NCBI GenBank assembly: GCA_021202465.1 | Contig: JAJQCZ010000056.1 | Location: forward strand, 17,551 to 81,550 | DNA from: Lachnospiraceae bacterium | Lineage (GTDB): Bacteria; Bacillota; Clostridia; Lachnospirales; Lachnospiraceae | Reading direction: 5' to 3' | Length of the DNA: 64,000 nucleotides | Part shown: one piece after another, positions 1 to 8,400 of the stretch | Numbering within the stretch: the first letter of the stretch is position 1 | Layout: the number at the start of each line of letters is the position of its first letter | Translations under genes and position numbers: made by a program | Notes under the pieces: model-generated | What the model was told of the DNA's origin: nothing | The model's input: only the letters and a program-made list of their open reading frames with translations | The model's database searches: none

Positions 1-612
1 CATCAGCCAAATATCCTTTGCAATATACTCCACATCCGAAACAATGTGAGTAGATAATATAACAATACGGTTTTCTGATAGCTCGCTGATCAGGTTGCGG
101 AAACGTATTCTTTCTGCGGGGTCAAGTCCGGCGGTTGGTTCATCCAAAATCAAAATTTTAGGGTCATTAAGTATCGCTTGTGCAATACCAGCCCGACGCT
201 TCATGCCCCCGGACAATTTTCGCATTTTTTTATTGGCAGCTTTAGAAAGTCCTACCTGTGCAAGTAGTTTGTTTGCTTTTTTCTTTGTCACAATCGGGCG
301 AATACCTTTTAAGGCTGCGATGTATAAAAGATAATCTTTTACTGTAAATTCTGGATAAAATCCAAATTCTTGTGGCAAATATCCTAAAAGATTCCGGTAC
401 TCGCCGCCCATTCCCCCAATATCCTGCCCGTCACATAATATCTTTCCACTTGTAGGGGTCAGCAGTGAGCATATCATTTTCATTAAAGTGGTTTTTCCAG
501 CACCATTGACACCTAAAAGTCCATACACACCATTTGAAATCGTAAGATTCAGGTTGTTTACTGCTCGAAAATTTCCAAACTCTTTTGTCAAATTAACTAA
601 TTGTAGTTCCAC
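1..612 (-). CDS. ABC transporter ATP-binding protein, partial (runs off left edge)
   Basis: The first 204 residues are visible; the C terminus lies outside the window. The protein is the ATPase of an ABC exporter of the bacitracin/lantibiotic-immunity or multidrug type. Walker A (GVNGAGKTT) is at residues 34-42, a Q-loop (GYLPQEFGFYP) follows, then the LSGGMKRR signature near residue 131, Walker B ([12 protein letters not shown]) near 152 and the switch histidine (STHIVSD) near 189. The GTG start at 612 has a GGGAGGT ribosome site and overlaps the 3' end of the upstream membrane gene by 20 nt, so the two are translationally linked. Its base composition is A+T rich compared with the ribosomal genes. 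The substrate cannot be told from the sequence. Confidence 0.9.
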   Translation of the reverse strand, partial: MELQLVNLTKEFGNFRAVNNLNLTISNGVYGLLGVNGAGKTTLMKMICSLLTPTSGKILCDGQDIGGMGGEYRNLLGYLPQEFGFYPEFTVKDYLLYIAALKGIRPIVTKKKANKLLAQVGLSKAANKKMRKLSGGMKRRAGIAQAILNDPKILILDEPTAGLDPAERIRFRNLISELSENRIVILSTHIVSDVEYIAKDIWLM

Positions 613-1357
613 TTAAATCCACCTCCCAGTATTTATTACAATCAAATATGGTTTTATAAATTGCACCAATCAGAAAAACAACAGCAGTTCCAAACAAAGC
701 ATACCAAACCGGAAGTGTAATGAGAACGTAAATGGTTTCGTTATTGATAATGAACCACCATATTCCACTCCATAACAGGCAGAGAATAATGGAAGTTCCC
801 TCATTTACACGACTATTGCTACACAACGTACCAAAGCAAATGCAAGCAGTCACCACGGCTGGAAACAAAAACTGGATGACAATTTCTGATAGTGCGAGAT
901 TGACACTTCCTTTAAGTGTGATACAAAACAGGCTTATCATAAATAAATCGACAATTCCAAATAGAAAAATTCTGGCTGCATAAATCTGTCGCAATGAGTA
1001 AAGGCAGGTCGCTTCTATCTGCATACAGTCACAAGATTTGTTTTTCCAAAATTCCGGTATCACCAGAACAATAAAGAGTACCCCTATCATACCTAACATT
1101 CTTATCACATACCTATTGTCTAAAAGGTATGGCAAAAGGGTTGCAGTAGTCCATAACAAAAGCATTTGTAACAGCCACCACCGCTTGCGTATAAGATGTA
1201 ACTCTGTCCATAAAAATTCCCAATACGTTAGTTGCTTTTCCTGCTCAACGGAGCAATAGCTTTCTATTGATTTTCTTACGGTTTCTTTTATGTGCTGTTC
1301 ATCAGGAATAATATCCTGATTTTCCCGATACCTTTTGAGTTGTTCTTCAATATTCAC
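593..1357 (-). CDS. multi-pass membrane protein between ECF sigma factor and ABC ATPase
   Basis: This 254-residue protein has an N-terminal cytoplasmic segment of about 58 residues and then about six hydrophobic stretches (roughly 60-78, 85-102, 128-147, 155-176, 188-205 and 210-232). The GTG start lies 4 nt after the sigma-factor stop, with GGAG upstream. Position and topology suggest either the permease half of the ABC transporter or a membrane anti-sigma factor for the neighbouring ECF sigma; an N-terminal soluble part followed by membrane spans fits both. I recognise no specific motif, so the role is inference from the operon sigma - membrane protein - ATPase. Confidence 0.75.
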   Translation of the reverse strand: MNIEEQLKRYRENQDIIPDEQHIKETVRKSIESYCSVEQEKQLTYWEFLWTELHLIRKRWWLLQMLLLWTTATLLPYLLDNRYVIRMLGMIGVLFIVLVIPEFWKNKSCDCMQIEATCLYSLRQIYAARIFLFGIVDLFMISLFCITLKGSVNLALSEIVIQFLFPAVVTACICFGTLCSNSRVNEGTSIILCLLWSGIWWFIINNETIYVLITLPVWYALFGTAVVFLIGAIYKTIFDCNKYWEVDLSGTTIS

Positions 1358-1361
1358 AAAA

Positions 1362-1886
1362 TCACTCCTCCCTTAGCAGTCTTTCTAAATGTGTTTTTGC
1401 CTGTTTTACCCGATATTTTACTAATGGCAAACCTATTTGTAAGGTGCTGGATATTTCTGTAAGTTTCAGTTCCTGAAAGTAATACAAGATAATAACTTCT
1501 CTTAATTCAGCGGGTAATTTATCCAGAGCTGCCTTAATCGTCAGCCTGTTAAGAAGCTCGTCTGTTTCAGGAGGATGTAAACCATCTTGTGTTTCTAAAG
1601 ACTGTTCCTCCAATAAACTTTCACGGATTTTTTTATAAGAGTCCCGGCAAAGATTTCCAGCAATCGTATACAAATAATTTTTGGTTTTTCCCATATAACG
1701 GTAATCAGACAATTTCTCAAAGAAGCGCAAAAATGTTTCCTGTGTTAAATCTTCTGCGGTTGATGTATCGGGGCAATGATAGTTACAATAGTCCAGTATT
1801 TCTTTATAGTATTTGCGAACAAATACATCAAAAGCATTTTCGTCTCCACGCTTCATTTTTTGCAGTAACAAAAAATCTATATCCAC
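1362..1886 (-). CDS. ECF-type RNA polymerase sigma-70 factor
   Basis: A 174-residue group 4 sigma factor. Region 2 covers about residues 10-80, with the core-binding stretch AEDLTQETFLRFF. Region 4 covers about 115-170, with the helix-turn-helix LKLTEISSTLQIGLPLVKYR. A short acidic linker (about 90-110) joins them and there is no region 1 or 3, as usual for the ECF class. The GTG start at 1886 has GGAGG nine bases upstream. It heads an operon with the membrane protein and ABC ATPase and probably drives its own operon in response to an envelope or antibiotic signal; that function is inferred from context. Similar sigma-ABC modules are common in Firmicute conjugative elements. Confidence 0.92.
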   Translation of the reverse strand: MDIDFLLLQKMKRGDENAFDVFVRKYYKEILDYCNYHCPDTSTAEDLTQETFLRFFEKLSDYRYMGKTKNYLYTIAGNLCRDSYKKIRESLLEEQSLETQDGLHPPETDELLNRLTIKAALDKLPAELREVIILYYFQELKLTEISSTLQIGLPLVKYRVKQAKTHLERLLREE

Positions 1887-2015
1887 GAAATCCTCCTTTC
1901 CCGTTATTGAAAGTCAATGCGCATTTTTCTTTCTACCATGTATAACGAATGAACACTGCAAAAAGATAGTGTTGTTTTTATTATTTTCTCTTTTTGAAAA
2001 AGTTTTTAAGATAGC

Positions 2016-2062
2016 AACAGCGGCAACATGACGTTTACGCCAGATCGCCGCTGTTTTCTGCT
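2016..2062 (+). terminator. terminator-like hairpin between sigma operon and XRE gene
   Basis: A perfect 9-bp stem (AACAGCGGC at 2016-2024, GCCGCTGTT at 2047-2055) with a 22-nt loop is followed on the plus strand by a T-rich tract. No plus-strand gene is visible to its left, so it may be left over from a deleted module. It lies upstream of the divergently oriented XRE gene. Confidence 0.45.
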
Positions 2063-2196
2063 TATTTTTATTATTATACTGGAAATGACTTTTAACTTCA
2101 ATAGATAGGATATGAATTATTTAAGCTAATTATGGGAACTGTACAAGCATATCCAAAAGGAAAGGTGAACAGTAAAATGTAGTAGGGTGAATTGAT

Positions 2197-2568
2197 ATGG
2201 CAAAAAGACCAGTACCGTTATATGACTTCGCAGCTTTCGGGCAAGCAATAAAAGCAGCCCGGACGGGTAGAAATGAGAGCCGCAAAGATGTAAGCGACGC
2301 TATGAACATTTCCCCGCGCTATCTTGCTAATATTGAGAACAAAGGGCAACAGCCAAGTTTGCAGATTTTCTATGAGCTTGTTACCCGTTACAATATATCC
2401 GTAGACCAGTTCTTTTTCCCGGACAAAGATACCGAGAAAAGCACACAACGGCGGCAGCTCGACGCTATGCTTGACAGTATGAGCGACAAGGGCATACAGT
2501 CAAGGACAAAACGGATATGTTCGCTATCCAGTTTCATAAACTTTGCTTTCACAAGCTCTGCCGGGTAA
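2197..2568 (+). pseudogene. XRE-family helix-turn-helix regulator, C terminus replaced
   Basis: Residues 1-98 form an XRE/Cro-type DNA-binding protein: helix-turn-helix at about 13-68 (IKAARTGRNESRKDVSDAMN, ISPRYLANIENKGQQPSLQ), then SVDQFFFP and the start of a C-terminal helix (QLDAMLDSMSDKG). This matches the small regulators carried by Tn1549-like conjugative elements. After about position 2490 the reading frame runs into antisense of the convergent replication-initiator gene (residues from IQSRTKRICS on), so the natural tail is lost and about 25 foreign residues are appended. The helix-turn-helix itself is intact, so DNA binding may survive. The start has AGGGTGA upstream. Confidence 0.75.
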
Positions 2569-3272
2569 TCGTCCCCGGCGATACGGATTTTCTTTCTTGT
2601 GGTACAGACGGTTTCAAGGATAATCTCAACGATTTCGTCCAGACGGTCTTTATCCATGTGCTTATCTTGCAGGAGAATGTCATAGTCGATATTGTCCTTG
2701 ATGATTTCCTCGTAAATCTCAAATGCGCTCTGCGAAGCCGCTTCCTTTCGTTTCCGTTCCGACGGCGCAGCCGTTTCGTCCTCCAACGGAGAGGGGTTAG
2801 GGGAAAGGATAGGAATGGAATCGGTATTTAATAAATCCGTATTTGATTTTTCTTTTTTTGGTAAATTAGTTGTTTGTATATCTTTATTTAATTGCATTGG
2901 ATTTTCCAACGTAGGTTTTTCCAACGTAGGATTATCCAATGTTGGATTTTCCAATGTAGGTAAATCCAATGTAGGTGTCTGCGGCTGTTCGTAAATCACA
3001 TAATCTGCACCCCGCAGGCGTCCCTTAGCGTCGCGCTCCCTTGACCGCACAATATATCCGGCACGTTCCAGTTCCCGGACAGCTTCGCGGATAGCGTCGA
3101 TTTTCTCCCGGTTGATCTGGAACAGCCCCGCAAGGGTATAGTCCCAATCCTCCGGCAAGGACAGCATTTGTGATAAAAGCCCCTTTGCCTTTAGGGATAA
3201 TTCTTTGTTGCGTAAGTGGTGGTTGCTCATTACGGTATAGCCCTTGTTGCGCTCCACTCGGAAAACTGCCAT
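2388..3272 (-). pseudogene. replication initiator A-like (DUF6017-type) protein, C-terminally truncated
   Basis: About 260 residues of an element-borne replication initiator are present. They include an N-terminal winged-helix-like part (KGYTVMSNHHLRNKELSLKA, GLLSQMLSLPEDWDYTLAGL), a low-complexity linker with pentapeptide repeats (PTLDL, PTLEN, PTLDN, PTLEK, PTLEN) at about residues 98-124, and a C-terminal DUF6017-like part (about 180-260). At about 2493 the frame leaves the family, after residues FVLDCM, and continues as antisense of the XRE gene for some 35 residues before stopping at 2388. ATG at 3272 is chosen for its AAGGAG site and the MAVFRVERNKG start typical of the family. The natural end is missing, so it is probably non-functional for conjugative-element replication. 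Confidence 0.75.
2897..2980 (-). repeat. 15-bp tandem repeat inside the replication-initiator gene
   Basis: About five imperfect copies of a 15-bp unit of the type TCCAATGTAGG plus spacer encode successive PTL(D/E)(N/L/K) pentapeptides. They lie in the linker between the N-terminal DNA-binding part and the C-terminal domain of the encoded protein. Such arrays change copy number by slippage. Confidence 0.85.
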
Positions 3273-3422
3273 AGCTTCATCACTCCTTTGTTGTGGATTT
3301 GTTACGCAGTAGAACGGCGATTTTGAGGGATAAGGTATCAATCCCTTACTGCCGTAAAAGTGTGTCCGCAAAGCTCCTTGTAGCAAGGCTTTTTTTGCCC
3401 CTACTGCGTAACAAAGGGCATG

Positions 3423-3468
3423 AAAAAAACGGCGTTCCTGTTCTCCCAGCGTGGGAGTAGAAACGCCG
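3423..3468 (-). terminator. rho-independent terminator upstream of the replication-initiator gene
   Basis: On the minus strand an outer stem CGGCGTT/AACGCCG (3430-3436 with 3462-3468) and an inner stem CTCCCA/TGGGAG (3443-3448 with 3452-3457) are followed by seven T residues (3423-3429). It would stop transcription coming from the rpsI side before the initiator gene, either insulating it or acting as an attenuator in its leader. Confidence 0.75.
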
Positions 3469-3742
3469 CTTGTGCGGTCTGTATTTAATTTTCGGTTTTG
3501 CTGTGCTATACTGATGTTGTTACCCTGTTTGGTTGGTGTATCGCAGGATTGAGGGCGGCATATCAAGGCTCTTTCCCCATTCGTAGTAAATTGGTAGTAA
3601 AATCAAGCCCGCACCTTGCGAAAATGCCCGTAAATCAAGGGGTTTCAGAGATAATCAACAATTTTAATCATAAAAAACAAGGTCAGAACACGCCAAATTT
3701 TTTCAAACCACGCCAAACATAATCAGAGCCATAGATGCAAGA

Positions 3743-3775
3743 AAACCCCGGAAAATGCTGTATTTCCGGGGTTTT
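3743..3775. terminator. bidirectional terminator
   Basis: AACCCCGGAAA (3744-3754) and TTTCCGGGGTT (3763-3773) pair perfectly around an 8-nt loop. T residues follow on the plus strand and A residues precede, so it can work both ways. It probably closes a lost gene of the element. Confidence 0.7.
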
Positions 3776-3883
3776 TGACCTGTTTTGATTCTTTCCTGCG
3801 GATTACTGCGAATGCAAGCAACACCTCGATTCCGCTTCGCTTCATCTCGGTCGTTTCTTGCATTCCAATGAATCCAGCCAAAC

Positions 3884-3915
3884 AAAAAGACTCCTGAATG
3901 CAAGCATTCGGAGTC
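3884..3915 (-). terminator. rpsI: terminator of the rplM-rpsI operon
   Basis: On the minus strand GACTCC-GAATGC pairs with GCATTC-GGAGTC around a very short loop and is followed by TTTTTG. It lies 30 nt after the rpsI stop and is the natural end of the operon. Confidence 0.8.
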
Positions 3916-3944
3916 TCTTTGTCTGTCTGGATTCGCAGTAATCC

Positions 3945-4334
3945 TTATCTTTTCGAAAACTGCGGTGCACGACGAGCCGCTTTGAGGCCGTATTTCTTTC
4001 TCTCCTTCATACGAGGATCTCTCGTCAGGAATCCGGCCTTCTTCAGGACGGGACGGGTCTCGGGGTCTGCCTGAAGCAGAGCACGGGAGATGCCATGACG
4101 GATCGCACCGGCCTGGCCGGTGAAGCCGCCACCATGCACATTCACCAGAACATCGAATTTACCGGTGTTCTGCGTAGCCTCCAGGGGCTGGCGCACGACG
4201 ACCTTCAGGGTCTCCATGCCAAAATAATCATCAATGTCTCTCTTATTGATCGTAATCTTTCCAGTGCCAGGTGTCAGATACACGCGGGCAATGCTTTTCT
4301 TTCTTCTTCCGGTTCCATAATATCTGTCTGCCAT
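3945..4334 (-). CDS. rpsI: 30S ribosomal protein S9
   Basis: 129 residues, the normal length for S9. It starts [19 protein letters not shown] and ends with the basic tail RAPQFSKR, whose terminal Lys-Arg reaches the P-site tRNA in the 30S head. It follows rplM by 27 bp in the usual L13-S9 operon, with GGAGG before the ATG. The 3' end of rpsI is a known integration target for some Firmicute conjugative elements, which fits the element-like DNA just downstream. Confidence 0.98.
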   Translation of the reverse strand: MADRYYGTGRRKKSIARVYLTPGTGKITINKRDIDDYFGMETLKVVVRQPLEATQNTGKFDVLVNVHGGGFTGQAGAIRHGISRALLQADPETRPVLKKAGFLTRDPRMKERKKYGLKAARRAPQFSKR

Positions 4335-4361
4335 GATCGTATTCCTCCTTTCTACACCCGA

Positions 4362-4790
4362 TTAAAATGTCAGCGCTTCCGGCTTCTGAGCCTGCTGCTC
4401 ATGCTCCGGTCCGGCGTATACATGCAGCTTCTTATACATCTCGCGTCCCAGCGGTCCTTTGGGAAGCATTCCCTTGACGGCAAGCTCGACGACCTTTTCA
4501 GGCTTCTTGTTCATCATCTCACGCAGGGTGGTTTCCTTCATACCACCGACATAATCGGAATGATGATAGTAAATCTTCTGATCCAGTTTCTTGCCGGTCG
4601 CCTTGACCTTCGCTGCATTGACAACGATCACATAGTCGCCGGTATCGATGTGGGGTGTGAAAGTCGGTTTATTTTTCCCTCTCAGAACCTTGGCAACTTC
4701 AGATGCCAAACGACCTAAAGTCTTACCCTCAGCGTCCACGACATACCATTTTCTCTCAATGGTGGACGGGCTGGCCATATAACTCTTCAT
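4362..4790 (-). CDS. rplM: 50S ribosomal protein L13
   Basis: 142 residues, full family length. It begins [20 protein letters not shown] and contains the typical core [20 protein letters not shown] and the motif [20 protein letters not shown]13 is an early assembly protein of the large subunit. It is first in the rplM-rpsI operon, with its own promoter at 4904-4932 and an AAGGAGG site 9 nt before the ATG. Confidence 0.98.
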   Translation of the reverse strand: MKSYMASPSTIERKWYVVDAEGKTLGRLASEVAKVLRGKNKPTFTPHIDTGDYVIVVNAAKVKATGKKLDQKIYYHHSDYVGGMKETTLREMMNKKPEKVVELAVKGMLPKGPLGREMYKKLHVYAGPEHEQQAQKPEALTF

Positions 4791-4897
4791 TGGTTGGGCC
4801 TCCTTATTATCTCAATCATGATTCATCTCAAGCTGACACAAAATGGAAAGCACATCACCGGGGCATTGGATATCTGTACAATCATCTGATGTCGCAC
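4791..4897 (-). promoter_or_regulatory. 5' leader of rplM-rpsI
   Basis: The transcript from the promoter at 4904-4932 carries about 107 nt before the rplM start. L13 leaders in Firmicutes can be autoregulatory RNAs. I could not confirm the known fold by eye, so the regulatory role is only suggested. Confidence 0.35.
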
Positions 4898-4903
4898 TAA
4901 GCC

Positions 4904-4932
4904 AGTATAATACACTGCCCGTGGCGTGTCAA
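4904..4932 (-). promoter_or_regulatory. sigma-A promoter of rplM-rpsI
   Basis: On the minus strand TTGACA (4927-4932) and TATACT (4904-4909) are separated by 17 bp. The -35 box overlaps the last bases of truA, so this promoter sits at the 3' end of the preceding operon. Confidence 0.85.
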
Positions 4933-5741
4933 GCATTTTTCGGAGGATTTTCTGCCGGAATTTCACTGCTGATTTCCTTGTTTTTCAAGGCTTTCCAGGG
5001 ATCCTCATCCAGTGAGATTTCCATCAGGCACAGTCCTTCCGGCGGCGCAGTCGGACCGGCCAGCGCACGATCACAGCCTGCCAGGATCTCTGCCACCCGC
5101 TCCGGCGGCAGAGCGCCGCGCCCGACCTGGATCAGGGTTCCGGCGATGATCCGCACCATATTGTAGAGGAAACCGGTTCCCTGGACGTGAAGGATAACAC
5201 AGCAGCCCTCCCGGCGCACAGACAGCGCCAGGATGCGCCGCACCGTCGTCTCAGCTTCCGTCCGCGGCGAGCAGAAGCTTTTAAAGTCGTGCTCTCCCAC
5301 CAGACAGACGGCGGCTTCCTGCATTCTTTTTTCGTCCAGAGGTGCATGGATCCAGCTGGCATACCGGCGGTTCACCGGATTGGGGAAACGGCTGTTCCAG
5401 ATCGTATATTCATAGGTCTTTTTGCTGCCGCATTTTCGTGGATGAAAAGGCAGCGGCACCTCACAGGAGTCCTGCACGACAATGTCCGCAGGCAGGCTCT
5501 GGTTCAGGGCAAAGCAGATCTTCTCCGGCGGAATCCGTGTCTCTGTGTCAAATACACACAGGTTCCCCAGCGCATGCACCCCAGAATCGGTCCGGCTTGC
5601 CCCTTTGACCCGGATGTCTTCCCGCAGAAGGCGGCTCAGTTCACGATTTAAGACCGTTTCCACGGTAAGGGCCTCCGGCTGCCACTGCCAGCCGCAGTAT
5701 GCCGTGCCGTCATATGACACGGTCAGCATGATTCTCTTCAT
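4929..5741 (-). CDS. truA: tRNA pseudouridine(38-40) synthase TruA
   Basis: 270 residues. TruA converts U38-U40 in the tRNA anticodon arm to pseudouridine. The catalytic aspartate is Asp52 in GASRTDSGVHALG; the N-terminal substrate-binding part MLTVSYDGTAYCGWQ is typical. The ATG at 5741 is chosen over upstream in-frame starts because it has GAGGT upstream, lies 8 bp after the ecfT stop and matches family N termini. It ends the ecfA1-ecfA2-ecfT-truA unit, a linkage seen in many Firmicutes. Confidence 0.96.
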   Translation of the reverse strand: MKRIMLTVSYDGTAYCGWQWQPEALTVETVLNRELSRLLREDIRVKGASRTDSGVHALGNLCVFDTETRIPPEKICFALNQSLPADIVVQDSCEVPLPFHPRKCGSKKTYEYTIWNSRFPNPVNRRYASWIHAPLDEKRMQEAAVCLVGEHDFKSFCSPRTEAETTVRRILALSVRREGCCVILHVQGTGFLYNMVRIIAGTLIQVGRGALPPERVAEILAGCDRALAGPTAPPEGLCLMEISLDEDPWKALKNKEISSEIPAENPPKNA

Positions 5742-5749
5742 CACAGACC

Positions 5750-6553
5750 TCACAGCAGAAAGCGAAGCAGGCAAAGCGCGATGAGGTACCCCGCAAGAAT
5801 TCCATACCCGATCCGGTCTGCCTGTTTGTACTCCAGAGGAAACATTTTCGTGCGCCCGCTTCCTCCGTGATAACACCGTGCCTCCATGGCCATCGCCAGA
5901 TCGGTCGCCCGCCGCCAGGCAGAAATAAACAGCGGCACGAGCAGCGGGATCATGGCCTTCGCCCGGGCGATGATATTTCTGTTTTCAAAGTCCGCCCCCC
6001 GCGCCATCTGCGCCTTCTGAATCTTATCGGTCTCCTCCGTCAGAATCGGGATAAAACGCAGCGCGATGGACATCATCATAGCCACCTCATGCACCGGCAC
6101 ATGAAAAGTGTTCAGGAAACGCAGTCCCTTTTCCAGACCATCTGTCAGGGATGTCGGTGTCGTCGTAAAGGTCATCAGGGAAGAGCCCATGATAAGGAGG
6201 ATTAGGCGCAGTCCCATATAGAAAGCCTGCCGCAAACCGGTTCCCGTGATCTTCAGGAATTTCCACTGCCAGTACAGCGGCTCCCCATTGGTAAGGAACA
6301 GGTTAAAAAGGACGCTGATCAGAAGCAGCGCCGCAATCGGCTTCAGTCCCCGGGTAATATAACTGAGAGGCACGCGCGACAGCCGGATCACAACTGCCAG
6401 AAAGACGATGCCCAGCAGATAGCAGGCCAGGTTGTCCGCGATGAACAGGGAAATAATATACACCATGGTTCCCATCAGCTTGGTCCGCGGGTCCAGACTG
6501 TGGATGGGAGAGTCGACCGGGTAATACTGCCCCAACGTGATGTCCTTCATCAT
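5750..6553 (-). CDS. ecfT: energy-coupling factor transporter transmembrane protein EcfT
   Basis: 267 residues with about five to six membrane segments. EcfT is the scaffold that couples the two ATPases to exchangeable substrate-binding S components for vitamins and trace metals. The coupling-helix motifs are visible: Ala-Arg-Gly at 184-186 (QMARGADFE), and at 225-227 Ala-Arg-Cys (MEARCYHGG), where many members have a second Ala-Arg-Gly. It overlaps ecfA2 by 4 nt. No S-component gene is in the window, as expected for a group II (shared) ECF system. Confidence 0.96.
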   Translation of the reverse strand: MMKDITLGQYYPVDSPIHSLDPRTKLMGTMVYIISLFIADNLACYLLGIVFLAVVIRLSRVPLSYITRGLKPIAALLLISVLFNLFLTNGEPLYWQWKFLKITGTGLRQAFYMGLRLILLIMGSSLMTFTTTPTSLTDGLEKGLRFLNTFHVPVHEVAMMMSIALRFIPILTEETDKIQKAQMARGADFENRNIIARAKAMIPLLVPLFISAWRRATDLAMAMEARCYHGGSGRTKMFPLEYKQADRIGYGILAGYLIALCLLRFLL

Positions 6554-7428
6554 CGTTCGTTCCGCCCCCTTTCCATTTCCCGCGCATGCAGCGCAGCCAG
6601 GATGGAAATCTTAGCCTCTTCCACGGTCGTCACAGATTCATCCACCATCAGCCCCCGTTCCCGCAGCGCATGAGCGATATATGTCACCTGCGGAGCAGAC
6701 AGGCCGATAGCTTCCAACTCCTTATAATGCTGAAAAACATTCCTGGGCGTATCGTCAAAAGCGATCTGCCCGTCGTTCACGACCACGATCCGCTGTACAT
6801 AATTCGCCACATCCTCCATACTATGGGACACAAGAATCACAGCGATACCTTTCTTCTCATGCAGTTCCCGCAGCACACCCAGGATCTCGTCGCGTCCGCC
6901 CGGATCAAGCCCCGCCGTGGGTTCATCGAGAATCAGGTAATCCGGCTCCATGGCCAGCACTCCGGCAATGGCCACACGGCGTTTCTGCCCACCGGACAAT
7001 TCAAAGGGAGAGCGCGTATCGAATTCCTTCCCCAGTCCTACCAGATTCAGGGCTTCCCGGGCCCGTTTTTCAATCTCTTCCTGGGACAATCCCTGGTTCC
7101 TGGGTCCGAAGCAGACATCCTGGAAAACCTCCGCCTCGAACAGCTGATGCTCCGGATACTGAAAGACCAGACCAACATGACCGCGCAGTGCCCTGCGGTC
7201 ATATCCTTCTGAAAAAATGTCCTCACCATCATAAAAGACCTGTCCCTCCGTCGCCCGGAGCAAACCGTTAAAATGCTGGATCAACGTCGATTTTCCCGAT
7301 CCGGTGTGGCCGATGATCCCCACAAATTCACCCTTTTCAATGGTCAGATTGATGTCCCGCAGCACATGAACCTCCATGGCTGTCCCCTGTCCGTACACAT
7401 AATTCAAAGATCTGCATTCTATTGACAT
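6550..7428 (-). CDS. ecfA2: energy-coupling factor transporter ATPase EcfA2
   Basis: 292 residues. Walker [10 protein letters not shown] is at 40-48, the Q-loop is [20 protein letters not shown], the signature is ELSGGQKRR near 144 and Walker [13 protein letters not shown] near 165. The paired ATPases EcfA1/EcfA2 hydrolyse ATP to topple the S component. The gene overlaps ecfA1 by 10 nt and ecfT by 4 nt. The PEHQLF Q-loop is the form seen in EcfA2, which supports the paralogue assignment. Confidence 0.95.
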   Translation of the reverse strand: MSIECRSLNYVYGQGTAMEVHVLRDINLTIEKGEFVGIIGHTGSGKSTLIQHFNGLLRATEGQVFYDGEDIFSEGYDRRALRGHVGLVFQYPEHQLFEAEVFQDVCFGPRNQGLSQEEIEKRAREALNLVGLGKEFDTRSPFELSGGQKRRVAIAGVLAMEPDYLILDEPTAGLDPGGRDEILGVLRELHEKKGIAVILVSHSMEDVANYVQRIVVVNDGQIAFDDTPRNVFQHYKELEAIGLSAPQVTYIAHALRERGLMVDESVTTVEEAKISILAALHAREMERGRNER

Positions 7429-8264
7429 AGGGCATCCACCAGTTCCTGAACCGTCAGAATCCCATCCGGTATATTCAGGCCCTCTCTCTTACACTCGTAC
7501 GCCAGTTCCGTCACCTGAGGCACATCCAGCTTCAGCGCCTTCAGCCGCTCGACCTGGCTGAAAATCTCCCGGGGCGTTCCGGTCATTTCCACATGTCCCT
7601 GATCCATGACAACGATCCGGTCCGCATCGACCGTTTCCTCCATATAGTGTGTGATCAGCAGCACCGTGATTCCCTCTTCCCGGTTCAGCTCGCGGATTGT
7701 GCGGATCACTTCTTTTCTTCCGTTGGGATCCAGCATGGCAGTGGGTTCATCCAGGATGATGCAGCGGGGTTTCATTGCCATCACGCCGGCAATGGCCACC
7801 CGCTGTTTCTGTCCGCCGGACAGATGATTGGGGGACATCTTCCGGTACGCAGTCATACCTACAGCCTGCAGACTTTCATCGACCCGTTCCCAGATCTCCT
7901 TCGGAGGAATTCCCATATTTTCCGGTCCGAATCCGACATCCTCTTCCACGACCGTAGCAATAATCTGGTTGTCCGGATTCTGGAACACCATTCCCGCCGT
8001 CTGGCGGACATCCCAGAGGTATTTCTCCTCGGTTGTATCCATTCCGCCGATCCAGACGGTTCCCTCCGTCGGGCACAGGAGTGCATTCAGTTGCTTGGCC
8101 ATCGTCGACTTCCCGGAACCGTTTCGTCCCAGGATCGCCACAAATTCTCCCTCCTGAATATCCAGATCCACCCTGTCGACAGCACGGACGGTCTCAATCA
8201 CATGGTTATCCTCATCTCTCCTGGCATACTCATATACGAGCTTTGCCGTCTTTACAATACCCAT
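7419..8264 (-). CDS. ecfA1: energy-coupling factor transporter ATPase EcfA1
   Basis: 281 residues. Walker [10 protein letters not shown] is at 46-54, the Q-loop is [20 protein letters not shown], and the signature (LSGGQKQR) and Walker B ([12 protein letters not shown]) follow. The PDNQ form of the Q-loop is typical of EcfA1. It heads the transporter operon. Unlike many relatives it is separated from rplQ by an inverted degV gene and has its own promoter at 8336-8364. The start has AGGAG upstream. Confidence 0.95.
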   Translation of the reverse strand: MGIVKTAKLVYEYARRDEDNHVIETVRAVDRVDLDIQEGEFVAILGRNGSGKSTMAKQLNALLCPTEGTVWIGGMDTTEEKYLWDVRQTAGMVFQNPDNQIIATVVEEDVGFGPENMGIPPKEIWERVDESLQAVGMTAYRKMSPNHLSGGQKQRVAIAGVMAMKPRCIILDEPTAMLDPNGRKEVIRTIRELNREEGITVLLITHYMEETVDADRIVVMDQGHVEMTGTPREIFSQVERLKALKLDVPQVTELAYECKREGLNIPDGILTVQELVDALCQ

Positions 8265-8335
8265 CTCGTGTCTCCTAAGATTCTGTTGTCAGTGTCTCGT
8301 GTGTCCCGCGGCCACGCCGCTGGAACCAATCATTC

Positions 8336-8364
8336 ATTCTAAAGGATTCTCCGCCAAAATGCAA
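8336..8364 (-). promoter_or_regulatory. sigma-A promoter of ecfA1-ecfA2-ecfT-truA
   Basis: On the minus strand TTGCAT (8359-8364) and TAGAAT (8336-8341) are 17 bp apart, giving a leader of about 65 nt before ecfA1. It faces away from the degV promoter, whose -35 box begins 37 bp further on. Confidence 0.7.
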
Positions 8365-8400
8365 TACATCCGAATAAATCTGATTTTTTTCGTGGAAGAC

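Larger units (their letters stand above)
3273..3944. other. non-coding gap between element remnant and rpsI
   Basis: About 670 bp without a convincing gene. It holds a 15-bp perfect inverted repeat (3298-3312 with 3401-3415), a strong minus-strand terminator (3423-3468), an A+T-rich stretch at 3490-3720 with no recognisable protein, a bidirectional terminator (3743-3774), a 14-bp inverted repeat (3800-3813 with 3931-3944), and the rpsI terminator. The right arm of the 14-bp repeat directly abuts the rpsI stop codon. No integrase is recognisable. Short frames here, such as 3703-3903 minus, lack family features. Confidence 0.6.

Noticed and set aside
2880..2980. Possible CRISPR-like array
   Set aside because: The 15-bp units are tandem and code for pentapeptides inside an open frame; there are no spacers.
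3703..3903. 66-codon minus-strand frame near the rpsI terminator
   Set aside because: It covers two terminators, has no convincing ribosome site and resembles no family I know.
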